A stretch of DNA of 64,000 bases, from contig NC_022247.1 in the NCBI RefSeq assembly GCF_000463015.1, forward strand, positions 1,240,001 to 1,304,000, written 5' to 3'. Source of the stretch: Variovorax paradoxus B4 (GTDB taxonomy: Bacteria > Pseudomonadota > Gammaproteobacteria > Burkholderiales > Burkholderiaceae_C). Position numbers and translations under genes: made by a program. The notes below the pieces were generated by a model. The model did not search any database. It was not told the origin of the DNA and saw only the letters and a program-made list of their open reading frames with translations. Positions 35,056 through 43,672 of the stretch are shown in pieces; the stretch's first letter is position 1; each line of letters starts with the position of its first letter.

Positions 35056-36012
35056 ATGAACCAACTCGATGCTCTCCGCCAATGGACCACCGTGGTCGCC
35101 GACACGGGCGACTTCAAGCAACTTGCCATTTCCAAGCCGCAAGATGCGACCACCAATCCGTCGCTCATCCTGAAGGCGGTGCAGAAGCCCGAATACCGGC
35201 CGCTGCTCGACGAAGCCGTCAGCAAGCACGCGGGCAAGCCGCTCGACGAGGTCATCGACCGGCTGCTGGTGCGCTTCGGCACTGAAATCCTCTCGATCAT
35301 TCCGGGCCGTGTGTCGACCGAAGTCGACGCGCGCCTTTCGTTCGACACGGCCGCCACCATTGCGCGCGGCGAGCGCATCGTGGCGCTCTACAGGGCCGAA
35401 GGCATCGACACCGAGAAGCGCCTGCTGATCAAGGTGGCCTCCACCTGGGAGGGCATCGAGGCGGCGCGCGCCCTGGAGCACAAGGGCATCCGCACCAACC
35501 TCACGCTGCTGTTCTCGTTCGCGCAGGCCGTGGCCTGCGGTGCGGCCGGCGTGCAGCTCATCTCGCCCTTCGTGGGCCGCATCTACGACTGGTACAAGAA
35601 GTCGGCCGGCGTCCAATGGAACGAGGCCGCCAATGCGGGGGCGAACGATCCCGGCGTGAAATCGGTGCGCCAGATCTTCGAGTACTACAAGCAGCACGGC
35701 ATCAAGACCGAGGTGATGGGCGCCAGCTTTCGCAATGTGGGACAGATCCAGGCCCTGGCCGGCTGCGACCTGCTGACCATCAGCCCCGAGCTGCTGGCCG
35801 AGCTGGCTGCGAACAACGAGCCGCTCGCGCATGCGCTCGATGCCACCGCCGCGCCAAGGGCCGACGTGCCGAAACTGAGCTACGACGAGGCCGGCTTCCG
35901 CTTCGCGCTGAACGAAGACGCCATGGCCACCGAGAAGCTCGCCGAAGGCATCCGTGCCTTCGCGGCCGATGCCGTGAAGCTCGAAAAACTCATGCAGGAA
36001 AGCGGCAAGTAA
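35056..36012 (+). CDS. tal: Transaldolase
   Basis: Transaldolase exchanges dihydroxyacetone units between sedoheptulose-7-phosphate and glyceraldehyde-3-phosphate in the non-oxidative pentose phosphate pathway. The 318-residue protein is the TalB type: [12 protein letters not shown] at residues 34-45, the Schiff-base lysine in [12 protein letters not shown] near residue 133, and [11 protein letters not shown]. The start is the ATG at 35056. The pgi gene follows after 2 bp. The 250-bp region upstream, shared with the divergent lipocalin gene, should hold the promoter. Confidence 0.95.
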   Translation: MNQLDALRQWTTVVADTGDFKQLAISKPQDATTNPSLILKAVQKPEYRPLLDEAVSKHAGKPLDEVIDRLLVRFGTEILSIIPGRVSTEVDARLSFDTAATIARGERIVALYRAEGIDTEKRLLIKVASTWEGIEAARALEHKGIRTNLTLLFSFAQAVACGAAGVQLISPFVGRIYDWYKKSAGVQWNEAANAGANDPGVKSVRQIFEYYKQHGIKTEVMGASFRNVGQIQALAGCDLLTISPELLAELAANNEPLAHALDATAAPRADVPKLSYDEAGFRFALNEDAMATEKLAEGIRAFAADAVKLEKLMQESGK

Positions 36013-36014
36013 GC

Positions 36015-37577
36015 ATGGCCATGACCCTTCGCTGCGACCGCGCGCCCGCCTGGGCGCAACTGCAGGCTGCCTTCGAGACCGCAGGCCGCCAGTTCGACGT
36101 GCGCCACGCCTTCGTCGACGACGCCGGCCGTTTCGAACGCTTCAGCCAGGAGGCGCCGTACGTGTTCGTCGACCTGTCGAAGAACCTGATCGATGCGCGC
36201 ACGCAAGAGCTGCTGCTCGCGCTGGCCCGCGAATGCGGCCTCGAGGCGCACCGCGACGCGATGTTCGCGGGTGAGCGCATCAACAACACCGAAGACCGCG
36301 CCGTGCTGCACACGCTGCTGCGCGCCCCCGCGGATGCGGCGGTGGGCAAGACGGCGGGCGAGCTGCGCGAAGTGCACGCCACGCTCGACGCGATGCTGGC
36401 CTATGCCGAGAAGGTGCGCGCCGACCACACGATCACCGACGTGGTCAACATCGGCATCGGCGGCTCCGACCTCGGGCCGCAGATGGCGGTATTGGCACTG
36501 GCCGAGTTCGCCGCACCGGGCAAGCGCTTCCACTTCGTCTCCAACGTCGACGGCCACGAGCTGGCGGGCGTGCTGCGTGACCTCGCGCCGGAGCACACGC
36601 TGTTTCTCATTGCCTCCAAGACCTTCACCACGGCCGAGACGATGACCAACGCGCTCTCGGCCAGGCGCTGGTACGAGCAGTCGGGCGGCACCGACATTGC
36701 CGGCCACTTCGCCGCGCTCACCACCAACGTCGAGGCCGCCAGGCAATTCGGCATCGACACCACCTTCGGTTTCTGGGACTGGGTGGGCGGGCGCTATTCG
36801 CTGTGGTCGGCCATCGGATTGCCGATTGCGCTGGCCATCGGCGCCGACGGCTTCCGCCGGCTGCTGGCGGGCGCGCACGCGATGGACGAGCACTTCCGCA
36901 CCGCGCCGCTCGAGAAGAACCTGCCGGTGCGGCTGGGCCTGCTCGACGTCTGGTACCGCAACTTCCACAAGTTCACGAGCCGCGGCATCGCGCCGTACCA
37001 CAGCGCCTTGAAGCGCCTGCCGGCGTACCTGCAGCAGCTCGAGATGGAGAGCAACGGCAAACAGGTCGATGCGAGCGGCGCGCCGCTGCCCGCCGTCCTG
37101 GGCACTTCGCCCGTGCTCTGGGGCGAGCCCGGCACCAATGGCCAGCATGCCTACTTCCAGATGCTGCACCAGGGCACCGACGTGATCCCGCTCGAATTCG
37201 TGGCGGTGCGCGATGCGGCGCACGATCTCGAAGGCCATCACCCCAAGCTGCTGGCCAACGCGCTCGCGCAGGCGCAGGCGCTGATGGTCGGCAAGCTCGA
37301 TGCCGGCGGCCACAAGAACTTCCCGGGCAACCGGCCGAGCACCTTCTTCGTGTTCGAGAAGCTCACGCCCGAGTCGCTGGGTGCGTTCCTTGCGCTGTAC
37401 GAGCACCGCGTGTTCACCAGCGGCGCGCTGTGGGGCATCAACAGCTTCGACCAGTGGGGCGTGGAGCTCGGCAAGGTGCTCGCGAAGGACATCGAGCCGC
37501 GCCTTGCCTCGGGCGACGTCATGGGGCTCGACGCCTCGACGGCTGGCCTGTTGAAACGCCTGGGCATCCGGGGTTGA
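36015..37577 (+). CDS. pgi: Glucose-6-phosphate isomerase
   Basis: Pgi interconverts glucose-6-phosphate and fructose-6-phosphate. The 520-residue protein starts at ATG 36015 (MAMTLRCDRAPAW), 2 bp after the tal stop, so the two are co-translated. Signatures are NIGIGGSDLGPQM (about residues 148-160), FWDWVGGRYSLWSAIGLP near residue 253, the catalytic Glu in GEPGTNGQHAYFQMLHQG and Lys in INSFDQWGVELGK. It closes the sugar-phosphate block. The 148 bp after it shows no gene. Confidence 0.96.
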   Translation: MAMTLRCDRAPAWAQLQAAFETAGRQFDVRHAFVDDAGRFERFSQEAPYVFVDLSKNLIDARTQELLLALARECGLEAHRDAMFAGERINNTEDRAVLHTLLRAPADAAVGKTAGELREVHATLDAMLAYAEKVRADHTITDVVNIGIGGSDLGPQMAVLALAEFAAPGKRFHFVSNVDGHELAGVLRDLAPEHTLFLIASKTFTTAETMTNALSARRWYEQSGGTDIAGHFAALTTNVEAARQFGIDTTFGFWDWVGGRYSLWSAIGLPIALAIGADGFRRLLAGAHAMDEHFRTAPLEKNLPVRLGLLDVWYRNFHKFTSRGIAPYHSALKRLPAYLQQLEMESNGKQVDASGAPLPAVLGTSPVLWGEPGTNGQHAYFQMLHQGTDVIPLEFVAVRDAAHDLEGHHPKLLANALAQAQALMVGKLDAGGHKNFPGNRPSTFFVFEKLTPESLGAFLALYEHRVFTSGALWGINSFDQWGVELGKVLAKDIEPRLASGDVMGLDASTAGLLKRLGIRG

Positions 37578-37725
37578 TTCGCTGAAAGGCCGGGGCAACC
37601 GGCCGAAATGGGCCAATCCATAGGCCGTTTGTTTGCGAACCGATGGCCGAATTTGCCGCTGAAAGACGCACCGATATGATCGGCCCGGGGAATTTCCCTG
37701 GGATTCAATCAAGAGGAGTCGATCA

Positions 37726-38055
37726 ATGGACTTTCAAACAGCGGTCAAGACCTGTTTCAGCAAATACGCCGATTTCAAGGGGCGCGCATCGCGTTCGGAG
37801 TACTGGTGGTTCGTGCTGGCCGAGGTCATCGTTCTCATCGTGGCGAGCCTGATCCACGAATATGTGTACTTCATCGCGGCGCTGGGCTTCCTGCTGCCCG
37901 TGCTGGCCGTGGGCGCGCGCCGCCTGCACGACATCGGCAAGAGCGGCTGGCTCCAGCTGTTGATGCTCATTCCGATCGTCAATCTCGTGCTGATCTATTT
38001 CTACGTGCAGCCGTCGCAGCCCGAGGCCAACCCGCACGGGGCGCCCGCCGCCTGA
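37726..38055 (+). CDS. DUF805 small membrane protein
   Basis: This 109-residue protein belongs to DUF805, small inner-membrane proteins of unknown function such as E. coli YhaH. The family motifs FKGRASRSEYWWF at about residues 18-30 and GARRLHDIGKSGW near 64-76 are present. Two to three membrane segments follow (VIVLIVASLIHEYVYFIAAL and LLMLIPIVNLVLIYFY). The start ATG 37726 has GAGGAG upstream. It converges on pdxA with a 4-bp gap and seems monocistronic. Confidence 0.9.
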   Translation: MDFQTAVKTCFSKYADFKGRASRSEYWWFVLAEVIVLIVASLIHEYVYFIAALGFLLPVLAVGARRLHDIGKSGWLQLLMLIPIVNLVLIYFYVQPSQPEANPHGAPAA

Positions 38056-38059
38056 GCGG

Positions 38060-39124
38060 TCAGGCGGCAACTTCCGCGCTGGTGGGCGCGCGCACCGGCG
38101 CACCGCCGGCCATGCGCACGCACAGGTCGAAGGCCTGCTGCAGCCCTTCGATCTGCGCGACGCCCTTGCCCGCGATGTCGAAGGCGCTGCCGCTGGCCGA
38201 GGTGGCCACCGGCACGGGCAGGCCGCCATGCAGCGTCACGCCCTGCTCGAAGCCCATGAGCTTCATCGCGATCTGGCCCTGGTCGTGGTACATCGACACC
38301 ACGGCGTCCACGTCGCCGCGGCGCGCGCCGATGAACACCGTGTCCGGCGAGAACGGACCGCGCGCATCGAAGCCCTCGGCGCGCAGCCGCTCGATGGCCG
38401 GCGCGATGATCTCGATTTCTTCCATGCCGATGGAGCCGCCGTCGCCCGCATGCGGGTTGAGCCCCGCCACCGCAATGCGCGGCTGTGCCACGCCCGCACG
38501 GCGCAGGGCCGATGCAATGATCTTCACCGCATCGCTCACACCCTCCACCGTGATGTGGCTCGCCACGTCCTTCAACGGAATGTGCGAGGTCACGCGCGAG
38601 GTCCACAGCGATCCCGTGAGGTTGAACTCGCAGACGAAGCCCGTGACGGCGAAGCGCTCCTGCATGTAGCGCAGCTCGTCCTCGTGCACCAGGCCGCCCA
38701 GGCGCAGCGAATGCTTGTTGAGCGGCGCGAAGAGAATGCCCTCGGCCTGTCCGCGCCGCACGGCCGCGGTGGCGAGTTCCAGCGCCTCGAAGGAAGCGCG
38801 GCCCGAGGCCTCGTTCGACTCGCCGAGCACCGGCTCCCGGCCCTCCATCCAGTCGTGCAGGAGCAGGGTGGGGCGGCCGTCCTCGAAGCGCAGGTCATCG
38901 AATCCGTGGACCCGCAGCGGGTCCAGCTTCATGCCCGCCACGCGCTCGCCCGCGGCCAGCACCACGGGGTCGGCGATCAGCAGCACGCGCGCGGCGTCCA
39001 GGTTGCGCTGGCGCGCGAGCAGCTTCACAGCCATCTCGGGGCCGATGCCGCCGGGGTCGCCGAGCAGCACGGCGATGCGGGGCTTGGCGGAGATCACGCT
39101 CGGGGTCTTCGATGGGGTGGACAT
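38060..39124 (-). CDS. PdxA-family dehydrogenase, probably the catabolic PdxA2 type
   Basis: This 354-residue enzyme belongs to the PdxA family of NAD-dependent hydroxythreonine-4-phosphate dehydrogenases. Visible are LLGDPGGIGPEM near residue 20, APLNKHSLRLGG, GLNPHAGDGGSIG with metal ligands, and VSMYHDQGQIAMK. The co-located Bug binding protein and LysR regulator suggest the catabolic branch (PdxA2), which oxidises 4-phospho-threonate or -erythronate, rather than vitamin B6 synthesis, where pdxA usually adjoins ksgA. That choice is inference. The start is the ATG at 39122-39124. Confidence 0.85.
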   Translation of the reverse strand: MSTPSKTPSVISAKPRIAVLLGDPGGIGPEMAVKLLARQRNLDAARVLLIADPVVLAAGERVAGMKLDPLRVHGFDDLRFEDGRPTLLLHDWMEGREPVLGESNEASGRASFEALELATAAVRRGQAEGILFAPLNKHSLRLGGLVHEDELRYMQERFAVTGFVCEFNLTGSLWTSRVTSHIPLKDVASHITVEGVSDAVKIIASALRRAGVAQPRIAVAGLNPHAGDGGSIGMEEIEIIAPAIERLRAEGFDARGPFSPDTVFIGARRGDVDAVVSMYHDQGQIAMKLMGFEQGVTLHGGLPVPVATSASGSAFDIAGKGVAQIEGLQQAFDLCVRMAGGAPVRAPTSAEVAA

Positions 39125-39164
39125 GGCGTCAGGAATGAAGTGGAGGAAACAAGGAGGGAAGGCC

Positions 39165-40139
39165 TCATTCGGCCTTGATGTTGGCGTCGCGCACGAGCTG
39201 GCCGTAGTGGTCGAACTCCTGCCTGTTCATCGCCGCGAAGGCTTCGCCGGTCAGCGTGCCGGGCTCGCCGCCCAGGGCTTTGATGCGCGTTTGCACGTCG
39301 GCCAGCTTCAGCGTGCGCACGAGCTCGGCGTTCAGCCGCTCGACCGCGGGCCGCGGCGTGCCGGCCGTCACATAGAGGCCGTACCAGGTGGACACATCGG
39401 CGCCCTTGATGCCCTGCTCGGCCAGCGTGGGTACGTCGGGCAGCTCGGGCGAGCGCTGCGGCGCGCTCACCGCCAGCGCGCGGAACTTGCCGGCCTTGAT
39501 CTGGCCCATGGCGGAGGAGGTGCTGTCGAACATCATGTCGACCTCGCCGCCGATGATGTCGATGTGGGCCTGCGAGCTGCCCTTGTAGGGCACGTGGATC
39601 GACTTCATGCCGGTGGCCAGGTTGAAGGCTTCGCCGCCCACGTGCTGCGTGCTGCCGATGCCCGACGATGCGTACTTGAAGCCGCCCGGCTTGGCGCCCA
39701 TGGCCGCCACCAGGTCCTTCACCGACTTGTAGGGCGAGCTGGCCGAGACCACCAGCACGTTGGGCATCACGGCCACCAGGCCGATCGGTTGCAGGTCTTT
39801 CAGCGGGTCGTACTTGAGCTTGAGGATGTGGGGCGCCACCGCCTGCGCGGTGTTGGTGGCCAGCAGCAGCGTGGTGCCGTCGGCCGCGGCGCGCGCCGTG
39901 AGTTCGCCGGCAATGGTGTTGGAGGCGCCGGGCCGGTTCTCCACCGTCACGGGCTGCTTGAGGACCGGCGCGAACTTGTCGGCCAGCACCCGCGCCAGGA
40001 TGTCGGTGCCGCCGCCGGGCGAGGCGCCGACCATGATGCGCAGCGGCTTGTCGGGATAGGCCGGCTGTGCACCGGCGGTGCCGGCCATCAGCGCCAGCGC
40101 GGCCATGCTCGCCGCGCGGGCAAGAAAAGAAAGCTTCAT
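39165..40139 (-). CDS. Bug-family periplasmic binding protein of the tripartite tricarboxylate transporter type
   Basis: This 324-residue protein is a Bug (TctC) solute receptor, a family very expanded in Bordetella and Comamonadaceae. A signal peptide (MKLSFLARAASMAALALMAGTAGAQ) precedes YPDKPLRIMVGASPGGGTDILAR, the typical mature start. The PYKGSSQAHIDIIGGEVDMMF segment is conserved for the family. No TctA or TctB membrane subunits are nearby, so it is an orphan receptor. It is upstream of the pdxA-like gene by 40 bp and divergent from the LysR gene. Confidence 0.92.
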   Translation of the reverse strand: MKLSFLARAASMAALALMAGTAGAQPAYPDKPLRIMVGASPGGGTDILARVLADKFAPVLKQPVTVENRPGASNTIAGELTARAAADGTTLLLATNTAQAVAPHILKLKYDPLKDLQPIGLVAVMPNVLVVSASSPYKSVKDLVAAMGAKPGGFKYASSGIGSTQHVGGEAFNLATGMKSIHVPYKGSSQAHIDIIGGEVDMMFDSTSSAMGQIKAGKFRALAVSAPQRSPELPDVPTLAEQGIKGADVSTWYGLYVTAGTPRPAVERLNAELVRTLKLADVQTRIKALGGEPGTLTGEAFAAMNRQEFDHYGQLVRDANIKAE

Positions 40140-40230
40140 CGGGGTGTCTCCTGCTTGTTTGGCGCGAGCTTAGGGAGCTTTGTGCGCCCGATCCAATCGA
40201 AAAAGTCCGAAACTCCATATACTTTTGTGC

Positions 40231-41166
40231 ATGACCTCCGGTTCCGGCCTGACCGACGCATCGCTGATGCTCCATGTGCGGCCGCGCCAGCTGCTCCTGC
40301 TGGCCCGGCTCGACGCCCACCGCCACCTGGGCCGCGCGGCGGAGGCCATGAACATCAGCCAGCCGGCCGCCACCAAGCTGCTGCAGCAGCTGGAGGATTC
40401 GCTGGGCGAAAAGCTCTTCGAACGCCTCGCGCGCGGCATGGAGCCCACGCCCTACGGCGAAATCCTGATCCGCTATGCCCGCCGCGTGCTCAGCGACTTC
40501 GGCAGCGCCCGCGAGGAAATGCTCGCGCTGCGCTCGGGCCTCAGCGGTTCGCTGCGCGTGGGCAGCGTGCCGGGCGCCGTGCCCGAACTGCTGGCACCGG
40601 CGCTGGTCGAGTACCACCGCCGCCATCCGCAGGTGGCCGTGTCGGTGGTGGTCGAGACCAGCGACGTGATGCAGGCGCAGCTGGAGCAGGGCGATGTCGA
40701 CCTGGTGCTGGGCCGGCTCACCGACGGCCATGACGAGGCGAAGTACGCGAGCGTGCCGCTCCTGGGCGAATCGCAGGTGGTCGTGGTGCGCACCACGCAC
40801 CCGGTGTTCGAGCGCGCCACCGTCACGCTGGCCGAGATGGCGAACTGGTCCTGGGTGCTGCAGCCGCCGGGCTCGCCGCAGCGCGGGCGCTTCGAGGCGG
40901 CGATGCGGGAGGCGGGCATCCAGGCGCGGCTCGACATCATCGAAACGGCATCGCCCATCGCCATCACCGCCTTGCTCGAGAACTCCGACATGGCGGCCGT
41001 GATGCCGGCTTCGCAGGCCAGTCACTACGCCCGGCTGGGCGTGCTGCGCACGGTGCCGGTGGAGCTGCCGGTGCGCGTGCCGCCGATCTGCCTCGTCACC
41101 CGGCAGGACCGCGCGCTCTCACCGGCCGCGGCGCAGTTCCGGCGCCAGCTGCTGGGCGGCGCCTGA
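40231..41166 (+). CDS. LysR-family transcriptional regulator
   Basis: This 311-residue regulator has an N-terminal winged helix-turn-helix (HLGRAAEAMNISQPAATKLLQQLE, about residues 32-55) and a LysR substrate-binding domain (LRVGSVPGAVPELLAPAL). The start is the ATG at 40231. It is divergent from the Bug/pdxA pair across a 91-bp gap, the classical layout for a LysR protein that activates its neighbours in response to their substrate. The motif ATACTTTTGTGCAT next to its own start resembles a T-N11-A LysR box. Confidence 0.92.
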   Translation: MTSGSGLTDASLMLHVRPRQLLLLARLDAHRHLGRAAEAMNISQPAATKLLQQLEDSLGEKLFERLARGMEPTPYGEILIRYARRVLSDFGSAREEMLALRSGLSGSLRVGSVPGAVPELLAPALVEYHRRHPQVAVSVVVETSDVMQAQLEQGDVDLVLGRLTDGHDEAKYASVPLLGESQVVVVRTTHPVFERATVTLAEMANWSWVLQPPGSPQRGRFEAAMREAGIQARLDIIETASPIAITALLENSDMAAVMPASQASHYARLGVLRTVPVELPVRVPPICLVTRQDRALSPAAAQFRRQLLGGA

Positions 41167-41205
41167 AGCCTTTGGATCGAGATTTTCCATGCTGTATTGC
41201 GTTAA

Positions 41206-41265
41206 CTAGGGAATATCCTAGCCAACTGGTGCATGAAAGTACCAGGGCTGGCCAGCGAAGTACCA
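41206..41265 (+). promoter_or_regulatory. Operator region of the polyol operon with AraC-type direct repeats
   Basis: The 175-bp region before mtlE contains two direct copies of AGTACCA (41238-41244 and 41259-41265) spaced exactly 21 bp, two helical turns, as expected for the tandem half-sites of an AraC-type activator. Upstream is an inverted repeat CTAGG-N6-CCTAG (41206-41221). The likely binder is the AraC-family protein encoded at 49830-50768 in the same operon; this link is inference. Confidence 0.5.
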
Positions 41266-41341
41266 AACCCGCAAGCGCGTTTCTCCAGAATCCCGCCACG
41301 GCGACCCAAACAGAGGGCGTCGCTCACCTCTAGGAGACAAC

Positions 41342-42652
41342 ATGAAGCGTTTTCTGAAAGCGGGCCTCGTTCTCGCACTCGCCGGCACGGGGCTCGTGTC
41401 CCAGGCCGCCACCGAACTCGTGATCGCGACCGTCAACAACGGCCACATGATCGAGATGCAGAAGCTCACCCCCTTCTTCGAAAAGGCCAACCCCGACATC
41501 AAGCTCAAGTGGGTCACGCTGGAAGAAGGCACGCTGCGCCAGCGCGTGACCACCGACATCGCCACCAAGGGCGGCCAGTTCGACGTGATGACCATCGGCC
41601 TGTACGAGGCGCCGATCTGGTCGAAGAAGGGCTGGCTCCAGCCGATTGCCACCGACGCCGCCTATGACGCCGACGACCTGCTGCCCGCCATCCGCGCCGG
41701 CCTCTCGTACGAAGGCAAGCTCTACGCCGCGCCGTTCTACGGCGAGAGTTCGATGCTCATGTACCGCAAGGACCTGGCCGACAAGGTCGGCTTCCAGATG
41801 CCCGAGCAGCCCACCTGGGCGCAGGTGAAGGAACTGGCCGGCAAGATTCACGACCCGAAGGCCGGCGTGTACGGCATGTGCCTGCGCGGCAAGCCCGGCT
41901 GGGGCGACAACATGGCCTTCCTGACCACGCTGGTCAACACCAACGGCGGCCAGTGGTTCGACATGCAGTGGAAGCCGCAGATCGACACTAAGCCGTGGAA
42001 GGACGCGATCAACTTCTACGTCGACATGATGAAGGCCTACGGCCCGCCCGGCGCCTCGGCCAACAGCTTCAACGAGAACCTCGCGCTCTTCAACGAGGGC
42101 AAGTGCGGCATGTGGGTGGACGCGACCATCGCGGCCTCGTTCATCAGCGATCCGAAACAGTCGAAGGTGGCCGACAAGGTCGCGTTTGCACAGGCACCCG
42201 TGGCCGTCACGCCCAAGGGCGCCAACTGGCTGTGGACCTGGAACCTGGCCATCCCCGCCAGTTCGACCAAGGGCGCGGCCGCGCAGACCTTCGTGAAGTG
42301 GGCCACTTCCAAGGAGTACGTGAACCTGGTCGCCAAGGAGCATGGCTGGGCCACGGTGCCTACCGGCACGCGCAAGTCGACCTATGCGAACCCCGAGTTC
42401 CAGAAGGTCGCCAAGTTCGCCGCGGCCGAGAAGAAGGCCATCGACACCGCCAACCTCAGCGACGCCACGCTGCCCAAGTCGCCGTACGTCGGCGTGCAGT
42501 ACGCGGCCATCCCCGAGTTCCAGGCCATCGGCGTGGCAGTGGGCCAGCAGATGAGCGCCGCGCTGTCGGGCAAGGTCACGGTCGATCAGGCGCTGAAGAC
42601 CTCGCAGACGGCGGCCGAGCGCGAGATGAAGAAGGCCGGGTACTACAAGTAA
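41342..42652 (+). CDS. mtlE: Polyol (mannitol/sorbitol) ABC transporter binding protein
   Basis: This 436-residue solute-binding protein (SBP family 1) matches MtlE/SmoE proteins that bind mannitol, sorbitol and arabitol. A signal peptide (LKAGLVLALAGTGLVSQA) precedes ATELVIATVNNGHMIEMQKL. Conserved segments include DVMTIGLYEAPIWSKKGWL, RGKPGWGDNM and GANWLWTWNLAIP. The start ATG 41342 follows TAGGAGACAAC. It is the first gene of a ten-gene plus-strand operon reaching 52295. Confidence 0.92.
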   Translation: MKRFLKAGLVLALAGTGLVSQAATELVIATVNNGHMIEMQKLTPFFEKANPDIKLKWVTLEEGTLRQRVTTDIATKGGQFDVMTIGLYEAPIWSKKGWLQPIATDAAYDADDLLPAIRAGLSYEGKLYAAPFYGESSMLMYRKDLADKVGFQMPEQPTWAQVKELAGKIHDPKAGVYGMCLRGKPGWGDNMAFLTTLVNTNGGQWFDMQWKPQIDTKPWKDAINFYVDMMKAYGPPGASANSFNENLALFNEGKCGMWVDATIAASFISDPKQSKVADKVAFAQAPVAVTPKGANWLWTWNLAIPASSTKGAAAQTFVKWATSKEYVNLVAKEHGWATVPTGTRKSTYANPEFQKVAKFAAAEKKAIDTANLSDATLPKSPYVGVQYAAIPEFQAIGVAVGQQMSAALSGKVTVDQALKTSQTAAEREMKKAGYYK

Positions 42653-42667
42653 GCCGGCTTTCTTTCT

Positions 42668-42780
42668 TGCTTCCTCCCCTTCCGGGGGAGGGCACCGGTG
42701 GGGCACGCGGCGCACCAATCGCCGCAGGGCTTGATCCGGAAGCCCCCATCCCCGCCTTCCCCCAGAGGGGGAAGGAGCCA
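42668..42780. repeat. REP-like palindromic repeat between mtlE and mtlF
   Basis: The 152-bp gap between mtlE and mtlF holds two GC-rich hairpins: CCTCCCC/GGGGAGG (42673-42679 with 42685-42691) and a perfect 9-bp CCTTCCCCC/GGGGGAAGG (42755-42763 with 42767-42775). The two arms are related to each other in inverted order, as in paired REP sequences. Such sequences often stabilise upstream mRNA and would favour the binding protein over the permeases. Its frequency elsewhere cannot be judged from this window. Confidence 0.65.
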
Positions 42781-42804
42781 GAGACAACGAGAAGGAACTT
42801 CCTC

Positions 42805-43662
42805 ATGAAACGACTCCTGCCCCGGGCCCTGATGGCGCCCGCCGTGCTCACGCTCCTGCTGTGGATGATCGTGCCGCTCGCGATGACGTTGTACTTCTCG
42901 TTCGTGAACTACAACCTCATGCAGCCCGGCGAACGCACCTTCGCGGGCATCGAGAACTTTCACTACTTCGTCACCGATCCGGACTTCTGGCCCGCCACCT
43001 GGAACACGCTGATGCTGATCGGCAGCGTGATCGTCATCACGGTGGTGTTCGGCGTGCTGCTCGCGCTGCTGGTGAACGAACCCTTTCCGGGCCGCGGCAT
43101 CGTGCGGGTGCTCCTGATCTCGCCCTTCTTCGTCATGCCCGCGGTCAACGCGCTGCTGTGGAAGCACATGATGATGAACCCCATCTACGGCATCCTGGCC
43201 GACGTGTGGCGCTTCTTCGGCGCCACACCGGTCGACTGGCTCACCGACGTGCCGCTGTTCTCGGTGATCGTCATGGTGGCCTGGCAGTGGCTGCCGTTCG
43301 CCTGCCTGATCTTCATCACCTCGCTGCAGTCGCTCGACCGCGAGCAGATGGAAGCCGCGCGCATGGACGGCGCGAGCACGTTCCAGCGCTTCTTCTACCT
43401 GACCATCCCGCACCTCGGCCGGCCGATGGCGGTGGTGATCATGATCGAGATGATCTTTCTGCTCAGCGTGTTCGCCGAGATCGCCATCACCACCAACGGC
43501 GGCCCGGGCAACGAGAGCACCAACATGACCTACCTGATCTTCAAGCAGTCGCTGATGAACTTCGACGTGGGCGTGGCCTCGGCCGGTGCGCTGTTCGCGG
43601 TGGTGCTGGCCAACATCGTGGCCGTGTTCCTGATCCGCATCATCGGCAAGAACCTGGACTGA
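42805..43662 (+). CDS. mtlF: Polyol ABC transporter permease
   Basis: This 285-residue permease of the sugar (MalF-like) class starts at ATG 42805 (MKRLLPRALMAPAVLTLLLWM). It has about six membrane helices and the EAA loop REQMEAARMDGASTFQRFFYLTIP near residues 184-207. It pairs with mtlG, 10 bp downstream, to form the mannitol/sorbitol channel. Confidence 0.93.
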   Translation: MKRLLPRALMAPAVLTLLLWMIVPLAMTLYFSFVNYNLMQPGERTFAGIENFHYFVTDPDFWPATWNTLMLIGSVIVITVVFGVLLALLVNEPFPGRGIVRVLLISPFFVMPAVNALLWKHMMMNPIYGILADVWRFFGATPVDWLTDVPLFSVIVMVAWQWLPFACLIFITSLQSLDREQMEAARMDGASTFQRFFYLTIPHLGRPMAVVIMIEMIFLLSVFAEIAITTNGGPGNESTNMTYLIFKQSLMNFDVGVASAGALFAVVLANIVAVFLIRIIGKNLD

Positions 43663-43672
43663 AGGAACGACC

